In this document: positions 1 through 8,852 of the stretch, one piece after another | How the letters are laid out: every line of letters begins with the position of its first letter | How positions within the stretch are numbered: the stretch's first letter is position 1 | NCBI GenBank assembly: GCA_017303475.1 | Contig: JAFLBO010000029.1 | Coordinates: 1 to 64,000 of the forward strand | DNA length: 64,000 nucleotides | Direction of reading: 5' to 3' | Source: Chitinophagales bacterium | GTDB lineage: Bacteria; Bacteroidota; Bacteroidia; Chitinophagales; Saprospiraceae | Program-made: the position numbers and the translations under genes | Notes under the pieces: model-generated | What the model saw: only the letters and a program-made list of their open reading frames with translations | Told to the model about the DNA's origin: nothing | Database searches by the model: none

Positions 1-44
1 TTCCGTTAAAAGTGCTGAAATTTGTGTCTTGCTTAACTGCATCG

Positions 45-96
45 GGTCTTCTTTTTTAGTAGTGTTTAGCGACCACTAAGATGAAGACCTTTTTTC
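45..96 (+). terminator. Possible hairpin terminator
   Basis: A 7-bp stem (GGTCTTC at 45-51 with GAAGACC at 83-89), extended by a partly paired inner segment (AGTAGTG/CCACT), is followed by a run of T. It would end a plus-strand transcript entering from the left, outside the window. No gene is visible upstream, so this rests on structure alone. Confidence 0.35.
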
Positions 97-138
97 ATTT
101 TACAGACACACTTTTTGGGACATTATCATGACTCATAC

Positions 139-192
139 ATAATGACCTAAATGTCTCTTAAATGACCTCTAAATGCCTTGAATAACCTATAC
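139..192. repeat. Degenerate AAATGACCTCT tandem words
   Basis: About four imperfect copies of a roughly 10-bp word (TAAATGACCT). The same word class recurs at 10968-11200, 19430-19505 and 61868-61948. The rest of the gap 1-356 shows no gene. A GC-rich stretch at 200-300 has small inverted repeats of unknown meaning. Confidence 0.6.
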
Positions 193-356
193 CACCCCAT
201 CAGCGCGGGGTCTGATGGTTTCAGGGCAGCTTCTGAGTAAAAAAGCCCCTTGGGGATATCGCCCAAATGCATGGCCTCCAGCGAGGCCTGTTGGCCTCCT
301 TTTCAAACAGCTGAGTAGTTGATTTGTGCTTCGTTGAGTTCCATGAAAAACTGTGT

Positions 357-2045
357 TTATCCACTAGATTTACCAAGTTTACGGAAAGCTTGGATGGTTT
401 GATAAGCAAAATAGGCGACTATTATACGGCTTATAAAATCCCAGATACGCGCCAAGGGATTGATAGTATTCTCGTCAACTGGAGAAACCGAGTCGAGGTC
501 TCTAAGTGGATTAAGATAATATGGTGCATATGATACTATTCTAAAAAACTCAATAACATTATTAATACTATTGAATTCAAAATTAAACATTATTCCTTGA
601 AAGAGGCAAAATAATGAATAACATATTACAACTGCCCAAAATGTTCTTTTAGCACCCAAAAGCCAATCATTACCATAATTTGTAGAGTATTTGTTCAGCA
701 AAAGCATCCATCTTTCTCCCCGATATTTATGTTTAAATATTCTACTATTAATTTTCTTTGAAAGAGGCAAAGAATTTTTATCTTTAGTAAGATCATAGTA
801 GTGGCAATTTAACATAGCTAAGTATGCATCCATTTCATAAGCAAGGTAGCGGAGAGAGCCTGGTATATCTCCTTGGTTTTCATAAATTTTCTTAAACTGA
901 GAGTATGCTAAACGTTTTTGTACTGAAACCTCTAGCAAATTATTATTTTCATTGGGCAAGCAAAACGTATTGTTTCTGGGCATTTCACTCCCTGCAATGA
1001 ATAGTTCCAACATTTTAGTATTAGAATACACAAATTTTCTATAAAAACTTAGATCACTTTTGATAATTTGGATTTTACCTAAATCAGAGTCAACCATATA
1101 AATTTTTGACTCCTCTTCCACCTTTGGAAAAATGTTGTTAAGAAGAATTGTACCATAATTACAGAAATCTATTAACTTAATTTGAGAAACTTTGCAATTT
1201 AAAATCTGTACTGTTGTAAACTCAGAGATAACAGTTGATGACAGATCAATTTCGTCAAAATCGGATGCCTTACAACTAATTTGTGCTGATGTTTCTAATG
1301 GCAGTCTAATTCGGAGCCTTCCAACAATAGATTTTTTTAATATTTCTATTCTTCTCAAATTTACATATGTAAATACTAATTCTTTACATTTGCTTTTTAC
1401 ATATACAAAAGACTCTATAGTATAATTATTTAATCTAATCTCGTCGGATTCAATTTCATCAAAAAAAATATCTGGTATTTTTCCATCTTTGATTACAATT
1501 TTTTCAATTCTTGAATTTATAATTTTAAAGAAATCATTGACTACAGTTAAAGCAAAATTAATTTCACCAACATCATTACTGTTTGAAATTTCAAAATTTT
1601 CAAAATTAGACTTATTTGAGACAATAATACCAACTTTTGAATTATTGATTATAAATGGCAGTGCATTGGAGCAATTTTCAAACAATATTCGGTTGATTTT
1701 GGAATTATTCAATATAGTAAATAGATGTGGTCCTTTTTTTGAAATAGCAATAGAATCTATTTGTGAAAAGTCTGTTACAGTCAAAGACCTAAAATTTAAA
1801 ACATTTTCAATATAAAAATGAGAAATTTTACAATTTGAAAGAACTATATGGATTGTTTCAGACTGGAAAAGCTTCACATCCCCATCAATTTTCAAATTTT
1901 TAAACGTAATTTGTCGCTCTCCAGAGTCAAGATTGTTATAAAATACATTGGTTTCAAATGGCGTTCCTTTAGAATCTCCATTATTATTAGCCCAATGTTC
2001 AAATTGATTAGCAGTTATAGTTTGTTCATATTGTCCAGTATCCAT
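357..2045 (-). CDS. AT-rich beta-helix-like protein with two C-terminal membrane segments
   Basis: A 562-aa protein that I do not recognise as a named family. Residues about 20-400 are an irregular series of short strands rich in Asn, Ser and Ile, with recurring NNSKI / ISNSN-like turns, resembling pentapeptide-repeat or right-handed beta-helix folds. The C-terminal part has two hydrophobic stretches (about 470-490, TFWAVVICYSLFCLFQGI; about 532-550, IWDFISRIIVAYFAYQTI), as in beta-helix proteins fused to a small channel-like module. There is no signal peptide. Base composition is far more AT-rich than all neighbours, which suggests horizontal acquisition. The last codons (RKLGKSSG) and stop lie in a sequence that looks like the intergenic repeat words. 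The ATG at 2045 is the natural start. Function unknown. Confidence 0.75.
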   Translation of the reverse strand: MDTGQYEQTITANQFEHWANNNGDSKGTPFETNVFYNNLDSGERQITFKNLKIDGDVKLFQSETIHIVLSNCKISHFYIENVLNFRSLTVTDFSQIDSIAISKKGPHLFTILNNSKINRILFENCSNALPFIINNSKVGIIVSNKSNFENFEISNSNDVGEINFALTVVNDFFKIINSRIEKIVIKDGKIPDIFFDEIESDEIRLNNYTIESFVYVKSKCKELVFTYVNLRRIEILKKSIVGRLRIRLPLETSAQISCKASDFDEIDLSSTVISEFTTVQILNCKVSQIKLIDFCNYGTILLNNIFPKVEEESKIYMVDSDLGKIQIIKSDLSFYRKFVYSNTKMLELFIAGSEMPRNNTFCLPNENNNLLEVSVQKRLAYSQFKKIYENQGDIPGSLRYLAYEMDAYLAMLNCHYYDLTKDKNSLPLSKKINSRIFKHKYRGERWMLLLNKYSTNYGNDWLLGAKRTFWAVVICYSLFCLFQGIMFNFEFNSINNVIEFFRIVSYAPYYLNPLRDLDSVSPVDENTINPLARIWDFISRIIVAYFAYQTIQAFRKLGKSSG

Positions 2046-2310
2046 AATTTCAATATTTTAAAAAATGATCAAATAAACTTTCGCCTAAATTTTTTCAAGA
2101 TGTTCAATCTGTAACTTATTAAATCGTGTCCTATCTATAAAAAACTCTTCATTTTTGCTCCTATCCAGTATTGGTATTGAGCCAACAGGTCGAGAACTGG
2201 AACTCCCCTGCATTTTTAGCAGTTCAGAAAATCCCAGCTCTCGTTCCACCGTGACTGTTGACGAAGGCGCAAAAAGTGAAAATAAGACTGACCGTCCACA
2301 TCCAATCCGC

Positions 2311-2410
2311 CATTCAGGCGAAAACAGCCCAACAAAAGTGCTGACGCCAAACACCCGATCCACTTGAACATTGGATATTGGACATTGGACATTGGTTATT
2401 GGACATTCCC
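2311..2410. repeat. Half copy of the ACATTGG palindromic element
   Basis: Matches the right half of the element at 38205-38420: CATTCAGGCG, then GTGCTGACGCCAAACACCCG, then several ACATTGG / ATATTGG words ending GGACATTCCC directly beside the stop codon of the dipeptidase. In both places this word abuts the stop codon of a minus-strand gene. The remainder of the gap 2046-2310 holds no gene that I can support. Confidence 0.7.
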
Positions 2411-3802
2411 CTACTTCTTCTTCATCTCCGCATAGTACTTATAGAAATACGGAATCGTTTCAATGCCTTTGTAGTAGTTGAACAGTCCGTAGTGTTCGTT
2501 CGGAGAGTGGATATCGTCGGAGTCCAGACCAAAGCCCATGAGCACAGATTTGGCGTTTAGCACCTGATCAAACATGGCCACGATGGGGATACTGCCGCCG
2601 CCTCGCTGTGGCAGAGGCTTTTTGCCAAAGGCCTGTTCCATGGCTTTCTCTGAAGCTTTGTATTCCACAGAGTTGGTAGGTACCACCACCGGATAACCAC
2701 CGTGATGTGCCGTTACTTTCACCTTCACGGATTTAGGCGCCAGTCCTTCAAAGTGTTTCTGGAACAATTTTTCAATCTTCTTCGGGTCCTGATCCGGCAC
2801 GAGGCGCATGGAGATTTTGGCGTAAGCCTTGCTCGGCAGCACTGTTTTGGCGCCTTCACCGATATAGCCGCCCCAGATACCGTTTACATCGAGTGTCGGG
2901 CGAATACCGGTGCGTTCCACGGTAGTGTAGCCTTTTTCGCCCATGAGGTCATTCACGCCAAGGTCTTTCATGTATTGTTTTTCATCGTACGGGGCAGCAT
3001 TCATGGCCTTGCGTTCTTTGCTGCTTACTTTCTGTACGTCGTCGTAAAAACCCTTTACCGTGATGTGGCGCTTGGCGTCGTGCAGCGAAGCGATCATTTG
3101 GCAAAGTACGTTGATCGGGTTGGCTACCGCGCCGCCGTACACGCCGGAGTGGAGATCCTTGTTCGGACCGGTTACCTCTACCTCCATGTAGCACAGGCCG
3201 CGCAGGCCCACCGTGATACTTGGGGTTTTATTGTCGATGATGCTGGTGTCGGAAATTAGCACCACATCAGCGGCGAGTTTCTTCTTGTTGTCGCGACAAA
3301 ATTTCTCCAGATTTTTGGAACCCACTTCTTCCTCCCCCTCAATCATGAATTTCACGTTGCAGGGCAGATTGCCGGTTTTCGACATCATTTCAAAGGCTTT
3401 CACGTGCATGAAAAACTGGCCTTTATCGTCGCAGGAGCCGCGGGCAAAAATGGCGCCGTCGGGGTGGTTTTTGGTCTTTTTCACCACTGGTTCAAATGGC
3501 GGGCTGTCCCACAGATCGAGCGGATCTGCCGGTTGAACGTCGTAGTGTCCGTACACCAAAACGGTAGGCGCTTTGGGGTTTACCATTTTTTCGCCATACA
3601 CGATGGGGTGTCCTGCGGTATCACAAACTTCCACATTGTCTACGCCCACTGCTTTAAGGTGTTGGGCAGTTGCTTCTGCCATTCGGCGTACATCTCCGGC
3701 ATATTTTGGATCAGCGCTCACAGAAGGGATGCGCAGAATTTCGAGCAATTCGTCAAGAAAACGTTGTTTGTTCGTGTCGAGGTAAGATTTCAGTTCTTTC
3801 AT
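2411..3802 (-). CDS. M20 family dipeptidase (carnosinase-like)
   Basis: A 463-aa zinc aminopeptidase of the M20/M25/M40 family; members of this subgroup cleave dipeptides and short peptides in the cytoplasm. The metal-binding motifs are visible: H86 in VYGHYDVQP, D125 in GSCDDKGQ, the catalytic/metal acids of EGEEEVGS at 155-162, D185 in LISDTS, and the dimerisation-domain motif LHSGVYGG. Length fits the family and no signal peptide is present. The start MKELKSYLDTNKQRF matches the usual N-terminus. It stands alone, flanked on both sides by repeat-filled gaps. Likely role is peptide scavenging (family inference). Confidence 0.93.
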   Translation of the reverse strand: MKELKSYLDTNKQRFLDELLEILRIPSVSADPKYAGDVRRMAEATAQHLKAVGVDNVEVCDTAGHPIVYGEKMVNPKAPTVLVYGHYDVQPADPLDLWDSPPFEPVVKKTKNHPDGAIFARGSCDDKGQFFMHVKAFEMMSKTGNLPCNVKFMIEGEEEVGSKNLEKFCRDNKKKLAADVVLISDTSIIDNKTPSITVGLRGLCYMEVEVTGPNKDLHSGVYGGAVANPINVLCQMIASLHDAKRHITVKGFYDDVQKVSSKERKAMNAAPYDEKQYMKDLGVNDLMGEKGYTTVERTGIRPTLDVNGIWGGYIGEGAKTVLPSKAYAKISMRLVPDQDPKKIEKLFQKHFEGLAPKSVKVKVTAHHGGYPVVVPTNSVEYKASEKAMEQAFGKKPLPQRGGGSIPIVAMFDQVLNAKSVLMGFGLDSDDIHSPNEHYGLFNYYKGIETIPYFYKYYAEMKKK

Positions 3803-3806
3803 ACTT

Positions 3807-3856
3807 GATGGACGGTTGACGGTTGACGGCCTACGGTTGACGGCTTACGGCCTATG
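3807..3856. repeat. ACGGTTG-class repeat words
   Basis: Tandem degenerate 7-bp words (ACGGTTG, ACGGCCT, ACGGCTT) directly upstream of the dipeptidase start codon. Same class as 11789-11926, 24302-24548 and 31592-31626. Confidence 0.7.
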
Positions 3857-3910
3857 GTGAATTGGGGTTGGGCAAAAGTCCTGTTTTTTTGGGAAATGGT
3901 GAGGGGTGTT

Positions 3911-4077
3911 TTAGAGCATGTTGGGGATTTTCTGCCGGAGTCAAAAATTTGAGCTTTTTTCGTCAGTTTTTGCGTTTTTGAAGAAGCATAGCCTGAGTTA
4001 TGTGACTGAAAAAAGGTGAAAAATGGCGGAAAAAGGACAATTTTGGGCCCGGCAAGAAAATCTCCAACATGCTCTTA
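3911..4077. mobile_element. MITE-like element with AGAGCATGTTGG terminal inverted repeats
   Basis: A 167-bp stretch bounded by 23-bp inverted repeats (3911-3933 and 4055-4077, one mismatch; TTAGAGCATGTTGG at the left end). The interior has no open frame of note and is A/T-patterned. A collapsed version, with the two ends almost back to back, occurs at 18892-18928. The structure is that of a non-autonomous DNA element; no transposase is present in the window. Confidence 0.55.
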
Positions 4078-4108
4078 GTGTCGGGGTGACTGCAGTCGCC
4101 CCGACACT
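4077..4108. repeat. 32-bp near-perfect palindrome
   Basis: AGTGTCGGGG ... CCCCGACACT with a GACTGCAGTC centre; a single position breaks the symmetry. It directly abuts the MITE-like element on its left and could form a strong hairpin. Confidence 0.6.
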
Positions 4109-4150
4109 AAAAAAATCGCGTTCTTCGCATCCCAAAACCGCAATCCCCAG

Positions 4151-4200
4151 CCGAACGCCAACGTAAACACTCAAACACTCGCCAACTCAAACACTCAAAC
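4151..4200. repeat. ACTCAAAC-class repeat words
   Basis: CCGAACGCCAAC followed by repeated ACTCAAAC words running directly up to the ATG of the following gene. Same words form the shells of the hairpins at 22412-22547 and 23701-23893. Confidence 0.75.
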
Positions 4201-5202
4201 ATGTCTAAAACCTTTTTTTGTATTGATGCCCACACCTGCGGTAATCCGGTGCGGGTAGTAGCCGGCGGCGGCCCGAATCTGAACGGCGCCAACATGAGTG
4301 AAAAACGCCAGCATTTCCTGCGCGAGTACGACTGGATTCGCCATGCCCTGATGTTTGAACCACGGGGCCACGACATGATGAGCGGAAGTATTCTATACCC
4401 ACCGCATGATCCGGCCAACGATGTGGCGGTGCTGTTTATCGAAACCAGCGGATGTCTGCCTATGTGCGGACATGGAACCATAGGTACCGTTACCATTGCC
4501 ATTGAGCAGGGATTAGTAACGCCAAAAATCCCGGGCAAACTGCGCCTCGAAACACCAGCCGGACTTGTGGAGGTGGTGTATCATCAGGAAGGCAAAAAGG
4601 TAAAATGGGTGCGACTCACCAATGTTCCGGCTTACCTGGCGGCCGAAAATATCGCGGTGGAATGTCCGGAACTCGGCCTCCTGCAGGTGGATGTGGCTTA
4701 CGGGGGCAATTTTTACGCCATCGTGGATGTGCAGGAAAACTTTCCCGGACTGGAACACTTCCGGGCAGAGCAGCTCATCGGCTGGGCACGGGAAATGCGC
4801 AAGCGGATCAATGCGGAGCACCGGTTTGTGCATCCGGAAAACCCCACCATCAACGGTCTGAGCCATATCCTCTGGACCGGCAAAACCCTAGACCCCACTT
4901 CAACGGCCCGCAATGCGGTGTTTTATGGCGATAAAGCCATTGATCGCTCTCCCTGTGGTACAGGCACCAGTGCGCGTATGGCACAGTGGTACGCCAAAGG
5001 ATTGCTCCGGCCCGGAGATGAGTTTGTGCATGAAAGCATCATCGGCTCTAAATTCATTGGCCGGATAGAGGAAGAAACCACTGTGGCCGGCAAAAAAGCC
5101 ATGCGCCCCAGTATCCAGGGCTGGGCGGTAGTGTACGGATATAATACCATCATCGTGGACCCGGAAGTAGATCCATACGCACATGGCTTCCAGGTGATAT
5201 AA
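4201..5202 (+). CDS. Proline racemase / 4-hydroxyproline 2-epimerase family protein
   Basis: A 333-aa cofactor-independent two-cysteine epimerase. Both catalytic cysteines are present: Cys89 in MCGHGTIG and Cys252 in SPCGTGTSA, which separates true racemases/epimerases from Thr-containing dehydratases. Family members interconvert trans-4-hydroxy-L-proline and cis-4-hydroxy-D-proline, or D/L-proline; the exact substrate cannot be decided here. No hydroxyproline-degradation partners (D-amino acid oxidase, dehydratase, deaminase) are adjacent, although a peptidase lies upstream. The start codon follows the repeat words immediately, so the 5' untranslated region is made of repeat sequence. No signal peptide. 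Confidence 0.9.
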   Translation: MSKTFFCIDAHTCGNPVRVVAGGGPNLNGANMSEKRQHFLREYDWIRHALMFEPRGHDMMSGSILYPPHDPANDVAVLFIETSGCLPMCGHGTIGTVTIAIEQGLVTPKIPGKLRLETPAGLVEVVYHQEGKKVKWVRLTNVPAYLAAENIAVECPELGLLQVDVAYGGNFYAIVDVQENFPGLEHFRAEQLIGWAREMRKRINAEHRFVHPENPTINGLSHILWTGKTLDPTSTARNAVFYGDKAIDRSPCGTGTSARMAQWYAKGLLRPGDEFVHESIIGSKFIGRIEEETTVAGKKAMRPSIQGWAVVYGYNTIIVDPEVDPYAHGFQVI

Positions 5203-5396
5203 AAGGCACGAAGACACCAAGTATTGGTAGTCAGCATTCTGCTGACATTCTTGCTTTGCAGCGAAGCTGCCAACCCTTAGCGTCTTAGTGCCTTTGCGCC
5301 TTTGTGTCTGAGCATCGGCGGCTGAACCCGCCGGTACAAAAAAGTCTTCGCGTCTTCGCGCCTTAGTGTCTTTGTGTTTCGTACCTTCGTGCCTTA
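5203..5396. repeat. Intergenic hairpin of CACGAAG/CTTAGTG words
   Basis: The gap between two convergent genes is filled by AAGGCACGAAGACACC on the left and CTTCGTGCCTT on the right, with CTTAGTGCCTTTGCGCC words between. It contains the word GGCGGCTGAACCCGCCGGTAC (5317-5337), the reverse complement of the tandem unit at 53782-53870. It may act as a bidirectional terminator. Confidence 0.6.
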
Positions 5397-7805
5397 TCAC
5401 TCGATTTTGACGCGGGACGTTTCAGTATCAGAACCGGTATCGCGGCGGCGGGCGGCTTTCAGCTCGGTGTTACCGAAGCGGTAACTGAAAGTCAGGCGCG
5501 CATTACGGGTGTCGTTGCGCTGGAGGAAATTGAGCTCTATGTTTTCGTAGTTCACATAAACATCGGAGAACTGGGTGTAAAACAGGTCGTTCAGGGAAAG
5601 AGAGAGCCGGCCGCGGTTGTCCCAAAAACTTTTGGAAATGCCCAGATTTACGCCACCCATGGCTCCGATATCAAAAAACTCTTCCAGGAATTTGGTCATA
5701 TACCAGCCCCCGAATTCTACTTTGAAATCAGCCGGCAGATTCACATTTACCTGCCAGTAGGCAAGCCAGTTCCATTTGCTTTTTTGAAAAGTACTGCCCA
5801 GATAAGCCGCATCATAAGAATTGAGAATGAACTGATTGCCTCCAAAGCCGTCTATCCATTTCTTATATTTGATTGGAAAATTGAGTTCAAAGGCCCATCG
5901 CTCGTATTCGGCCAGGTTGGCTGAGGTAGAAAAGGTTTTGGTGCCTTCCACCCTTGGCGCGTTTTCAAAAATCACATCATCTGTTTTGGCATAGGAAATC
6001 CGGATGAAGGGCTGGTTGTCGTAGGTGAGCGCCAGTTGTCCGTTGTTGGTGATTTCCGGTAACAGGGTTGGATTGCCCTGTTGAAAAGTGAGCGAATCTA
6101 TAAAGAATGCAAACGGATTTTGTTGCTGGAAACTGGGTCGGTTAACGCGGCGACTGTAAGAAGACTGAATCCCAAAATGCTTGTCTATTTTGTACAGGGC
6201 GCTTGCGCTGGGAAACCATTGCAGGTAATTCCGGTCCAATACCTTTACACCTTCTGTTACCCCACTCACGATGGTTTGTTCTGCACGTAAGCCGGCGTTC
6301 AGATCAAACTTAGTCAGTTTTTTAGATAGGTTGAGGTAGCCGGCATTGATGTTTTCCTTGTATAAAAAATCGTTCGACTGGCCCGGGTCTATGGTTGTTC
6401 CGCGCAGGAATTGCAGGTCGTTGTCAATGGTGGCAAAACTCGTTTTAGCGCCCAGGTCTGCCTTGAACGTGGAGTCGAATGGCAGTGAATAATCCACCTT
6501 GCCAGCCAGGATGTCAATGGGTTGATCCAGTCGCTGTTCCGAGCGCGATTCCGGTGAATTGCCATCGTTTTGAAAAATGTTCAGGCGACTCACATTTTGC
6601 ACCATATATTGGCTGTAATCCATATCGGCATTGAGTACATGGCCGGTTTTGGCATTGAATTCATGGCGCAGGTTTAGGTTGCCCATGGCATGTGAACGAT
6701 CGGAATCCGAGTTGTTCTGGGTAGTAAAAGCGCCTTTGAACAGGTTGTTGGTTGCGTCAAACACCTGGGTTACATTGTTTGAGCGACTCTCGCCTTCGCG
6801 TTGAAAACCCCTGAACAATACTCCGATGGTTGTTTTAGGTGTGGCAAAAAAGTCGGCGCCCAGTCGGTAATTATGTACATTAAAATCGGAGGGATTGTAG
6901 TTGGTTTGATCATAAATCTCTGCCCCGATGAAACGTTTTACCTGGATAACATTAAAGGAAGTACGCGTTTGGTAGCTGTATGATCCAAACAGGTTCCATT
7001 TGTTTTTGCGGTAGTTCATGGAAATGGACGGGTTCAGGCGATAAAACGTCTGATCGTCGGTGCCGGCATAAGCCAGATCGTACCAGCTACCGCCGGTGGT
7101 AAGCGCTACATTGCCGTTAAAGCCGAGATTAGCGTTGCGTTTCAGGATGATGTTTATGATGGCTCCTCCTGCGGCATCAAACTGGGCGCCGGGTTGGGTA
7201 ATGAGTTCAATACGGTCAATTTGGTCGCCGGGAAGATCGCGCAGCACCGCATTCATGTCGGCATACTGAGAGGGTTTGCCATCAATCCAGATTTGCACAC
7301 TGGAATTGCCGGCCAGGGTAACCCGATCCTGCACTACAATAACGCCGGGCATTTTTTGCAGGATTTCCAGCGCAGAACCGCCGCTGGCCACAGGGCTGTC
7401 GCTCACGTTCATCACCAGGCGGTCTGCTTTTTGTTCCAAAAGCGGGCGTTTGGCCACTACCACGGCTTCGTTCAGGATGTTATTAGCCGGTTGGAGGGAT
7501 AGGTCGGCCGTTACATTTTTACTTTCCGTCAACACTTCAAACTCTTCAGTTGTTTGCACAGAGTATCCAACCATAGAGGCCTGAATTTGGTATTTACCGG
7601 GCATAACCTGCTCAATCCGGTATTTGCCCTGGGCGTCGGTGAGTGCGCCTTTTACCAGACTGGAATCAGCGGCGTTCAGCAGGGCAACCGATACATAACC
7701 GAGAGGTTGTTTATTTTCGTCGGTTATAAGTCCGGCGACTGAAATTTGAGCTAAAAGTGAGGTTTGGGCGCAGAGAAGTGCACCGATAAAGAACCATTTG
7801 TTCAT
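5397..7805 (-). CDS. TonB-dependent receptor / outer membrane beta-barrel family protein
   Basis: An 802-aa outer-membrane protein. Residues 1-20 form a signal peptide (MNKWFFIGALLCAQTSLLAQ). A CarboxypepD_reg-like domain follows (about 21-110, ending NILNEAVVVAKRPL), then a TonB plug (about 140-225, with KMPGVIVVQDRV and GAQFDAAGGAIINIILKR), then a long beta-barrel of the OMP_b-brl_3 type. Aromatic-rich alternating strands run nearly to the C-terminus, followed by a charged tail. The substrate cannot be deduced and no SusD-like partner is adjacent. Monocistronic on the minus strand, convergent with the epimerase gene and divergent from a small lipoprotein gene. Confidence 0.88.
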   Translation of the reverse strand: MNKWFFIGALLCAQTSLLAQISVAGLITDENKQPLGYVSVALLNAADSSLVKGALTDAQGKYRIEQVMPGKYQIQASMVGYSVQTTEEFEVLTESKNVTADLSLQPANNILNEAVVVAKRPLLEQKADRLVMNVSDSPVASGGSALEILQKMPGVIVVQDRVTLAGNSSVQIWIDGKPSQYADMNAVLRDLPGDQIDRIELITQPGAQFDAAGGAIINIILKRNANLGFNGNVALTTGGSWYDLAYAGTDDQTFYRLNPSISMNYRKNKWNLFGSYSYQTRTSFNVIQVKRFIGAEIYDQTNYNPSDFNVHNYRLGADFFATPKTTIGVLFRGFQREGESRSNNVTQVFDATNNLFKGAFTTQNNSDSDRSHAMGNLNLRHEFNAKTGHVLNADMDYSQYMVQNVSRLNIFQNDGNSPESRSEQRLDQPIDILAGKVDYSLPFDSTFKADLGAKTSFATIDNDLQFLRGTTIDPGQSNDFLYKENINAGYLNLSKKLTKFDLNAGLRAEQTIVSGVTEGVKVLDRNYLQWFPSASALYKIDKHFGIQSSYSRRVNRPSFQQQNPFAFFIDSLTFQQGNPTLLPEITNNGQLALTYDNQPFIRISYAKTDDVIFENAPRVEGTKTFSTSANLAEYERWAFELNFPIKYKKWIDGFGGNQFILNSYDAAYLGSTFQKSKWNWLAYWQVNVNLPADFKVEFGGWYMTKFLEEFFDIGAMGGVNLGISKSFWDNRGRLSLSLNDLFYTQFSDVYVNYENIELNFLQRNDTRNARLTFSYRFGNTELKAARRRDTGSDTETSRVKIE

Positions 7806-8000
7806 GCGGGAGAAAGTAGGATTTTCAATGACTTACAATAGGGCGCGAAGGTTGCACCATTCCATTTTGCCGGGCTGTTATCTCGATGGAGTCTGCGGTT
7901 TTTTGGACGTAAGCTAATGTTGGGCAGGATGATTGATTCAGTGAAATAAATTTTCCGGCAAATCCAGCAATAAAATCTCTAACATAAAATTGCTTTAACC

Positions 8001-8315
8001 ATGATCAAAAACGTATCTTTCCGATTCATTCTGGCTTGTTTGCCATTGTTTTTTGCCTGTTCCAAAACAGAGGAACCCATGTCGGCCTGCGAGGCTGCGG
8101 CTACTGAATTTGCAGATGAGGCCTCTGGTTATTTTGACTATTTCGCGGCTATTAATACCGAAACCGGGGCTTCATTGGTTTCCGGAAATGAGGTAACCCT
8201 CAAGGTGGAGGGCGATTTTATCCGGGTGCTTGATTTTACTTTGAGCATCTGCCACATCAAAGGGTATCAACTGGATAATATTGGCCCGGGTAGAAATTTG
8301 ATCATTTATTTGTAA
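8001..8315 (+). CDS. Small putative lipoprotein
   Basis: A 104-aa protein with a lipoprotein signal: hydrophobic segment FILACLPLFFAC with a plausible lipobox Cys at residue 20. The mature part is acidic and short, with two further cysteines and no domain that I recognise. It is followed 27 bp later by another small lipoprotein and then by a secreted glycosidase on the same strand, so the three may be co-transcribed. Function unknown. Confidence 0.65.
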   Translation: MIKNVSFRFILACLPLFFACSKTEEPMSACEAAATEFADEASGYFDYFAAINTETGASLVSGNEVTLKVEGDFIRVLDFTLSICHIKGYQLDNIGPGRNLIIYL

Positions 8316-8342
8316 ACATCCGCTTTAGCGTGTGTCTGAAAA

Positions 8343-8816
8343 ATGAAATACCTGACGTTTTTGCTCGTATTTCCCACCTTTCTTTTGTCTTGCAAAAAGG
8401 AAAGGGATCTTTCTGTTAATGCGTTGGCAATCAGTACAGTAAGCAATCTTTTGGTTGACCGCCAAACGCATTGGTGGCACAATAATGTATCTGATACCCT
8501 TCTGTTGAACAGTAATATCCAGTATGGCGCTTCGGTGGTATTTTACCATATCGACGGTTCAGATACGATCAACGTTTCGGATCAGGTATTGGATGATGCC
8601 AACAAAGCCCTGCTGTTCTGGGAAACCTCGGATCCTGGTGGCACGATAGATTTTAAAGGCGGTTTTGAAGCCAGCCAGGGAACACAGGCTTTTCTACAGT
8701 CTGCTGAGGCCGGCGGGCCTCATACGCTGGGGCTGAAACTGTTGTATCAGGCAGACCCGAATGTACAAAGCGGCGATGTGGTGCTGACGGCTTTTTTGCC
8801 TGTGGTGGTGCGATGA
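8343..8816 (+). CDS. Putative lipoprotein
   Basis: A 157-aa protein beginning MKYLTFLLVFPTFLLSCKKE, a clear lipoprotein signal peptide with lipobox LLSC (Cys17) followed by lysines. The mature part is probably a beta-rich fold; I recognise no named domain. It lies 37 bp upstream of the GH5-family gene in the same direction, so a shared transcript is likely. Function unknown. Confidence 0.7.
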   Translation: MKYLTFLLVFPTFLLSCKKERDLSVNALAISTVSNLLVDRQTHWWHNNVSDTLLLNSNIQYGASVVFYHIDGSDTINVSDQVLDDANKALLFWETSDPGGTIDFKGGFEASQGTQAFLQSAEAGGPHTLGLKLLYQADPNVQSGDVVLTAFLPVVVR

Positions 8817-8852
8817 ATTTTTGCCTGAATCATTCACCTAAACCATACACCT

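Noticed and set aside
2085..2363. Minus-strand frame of 92 codons between the AT-rich gene and the dipeptidase
   Set aside because: Overlaps the repeat element, has low-complexity composition and no motif. The opposite-strand frame at 2155-2367 is equally poor.
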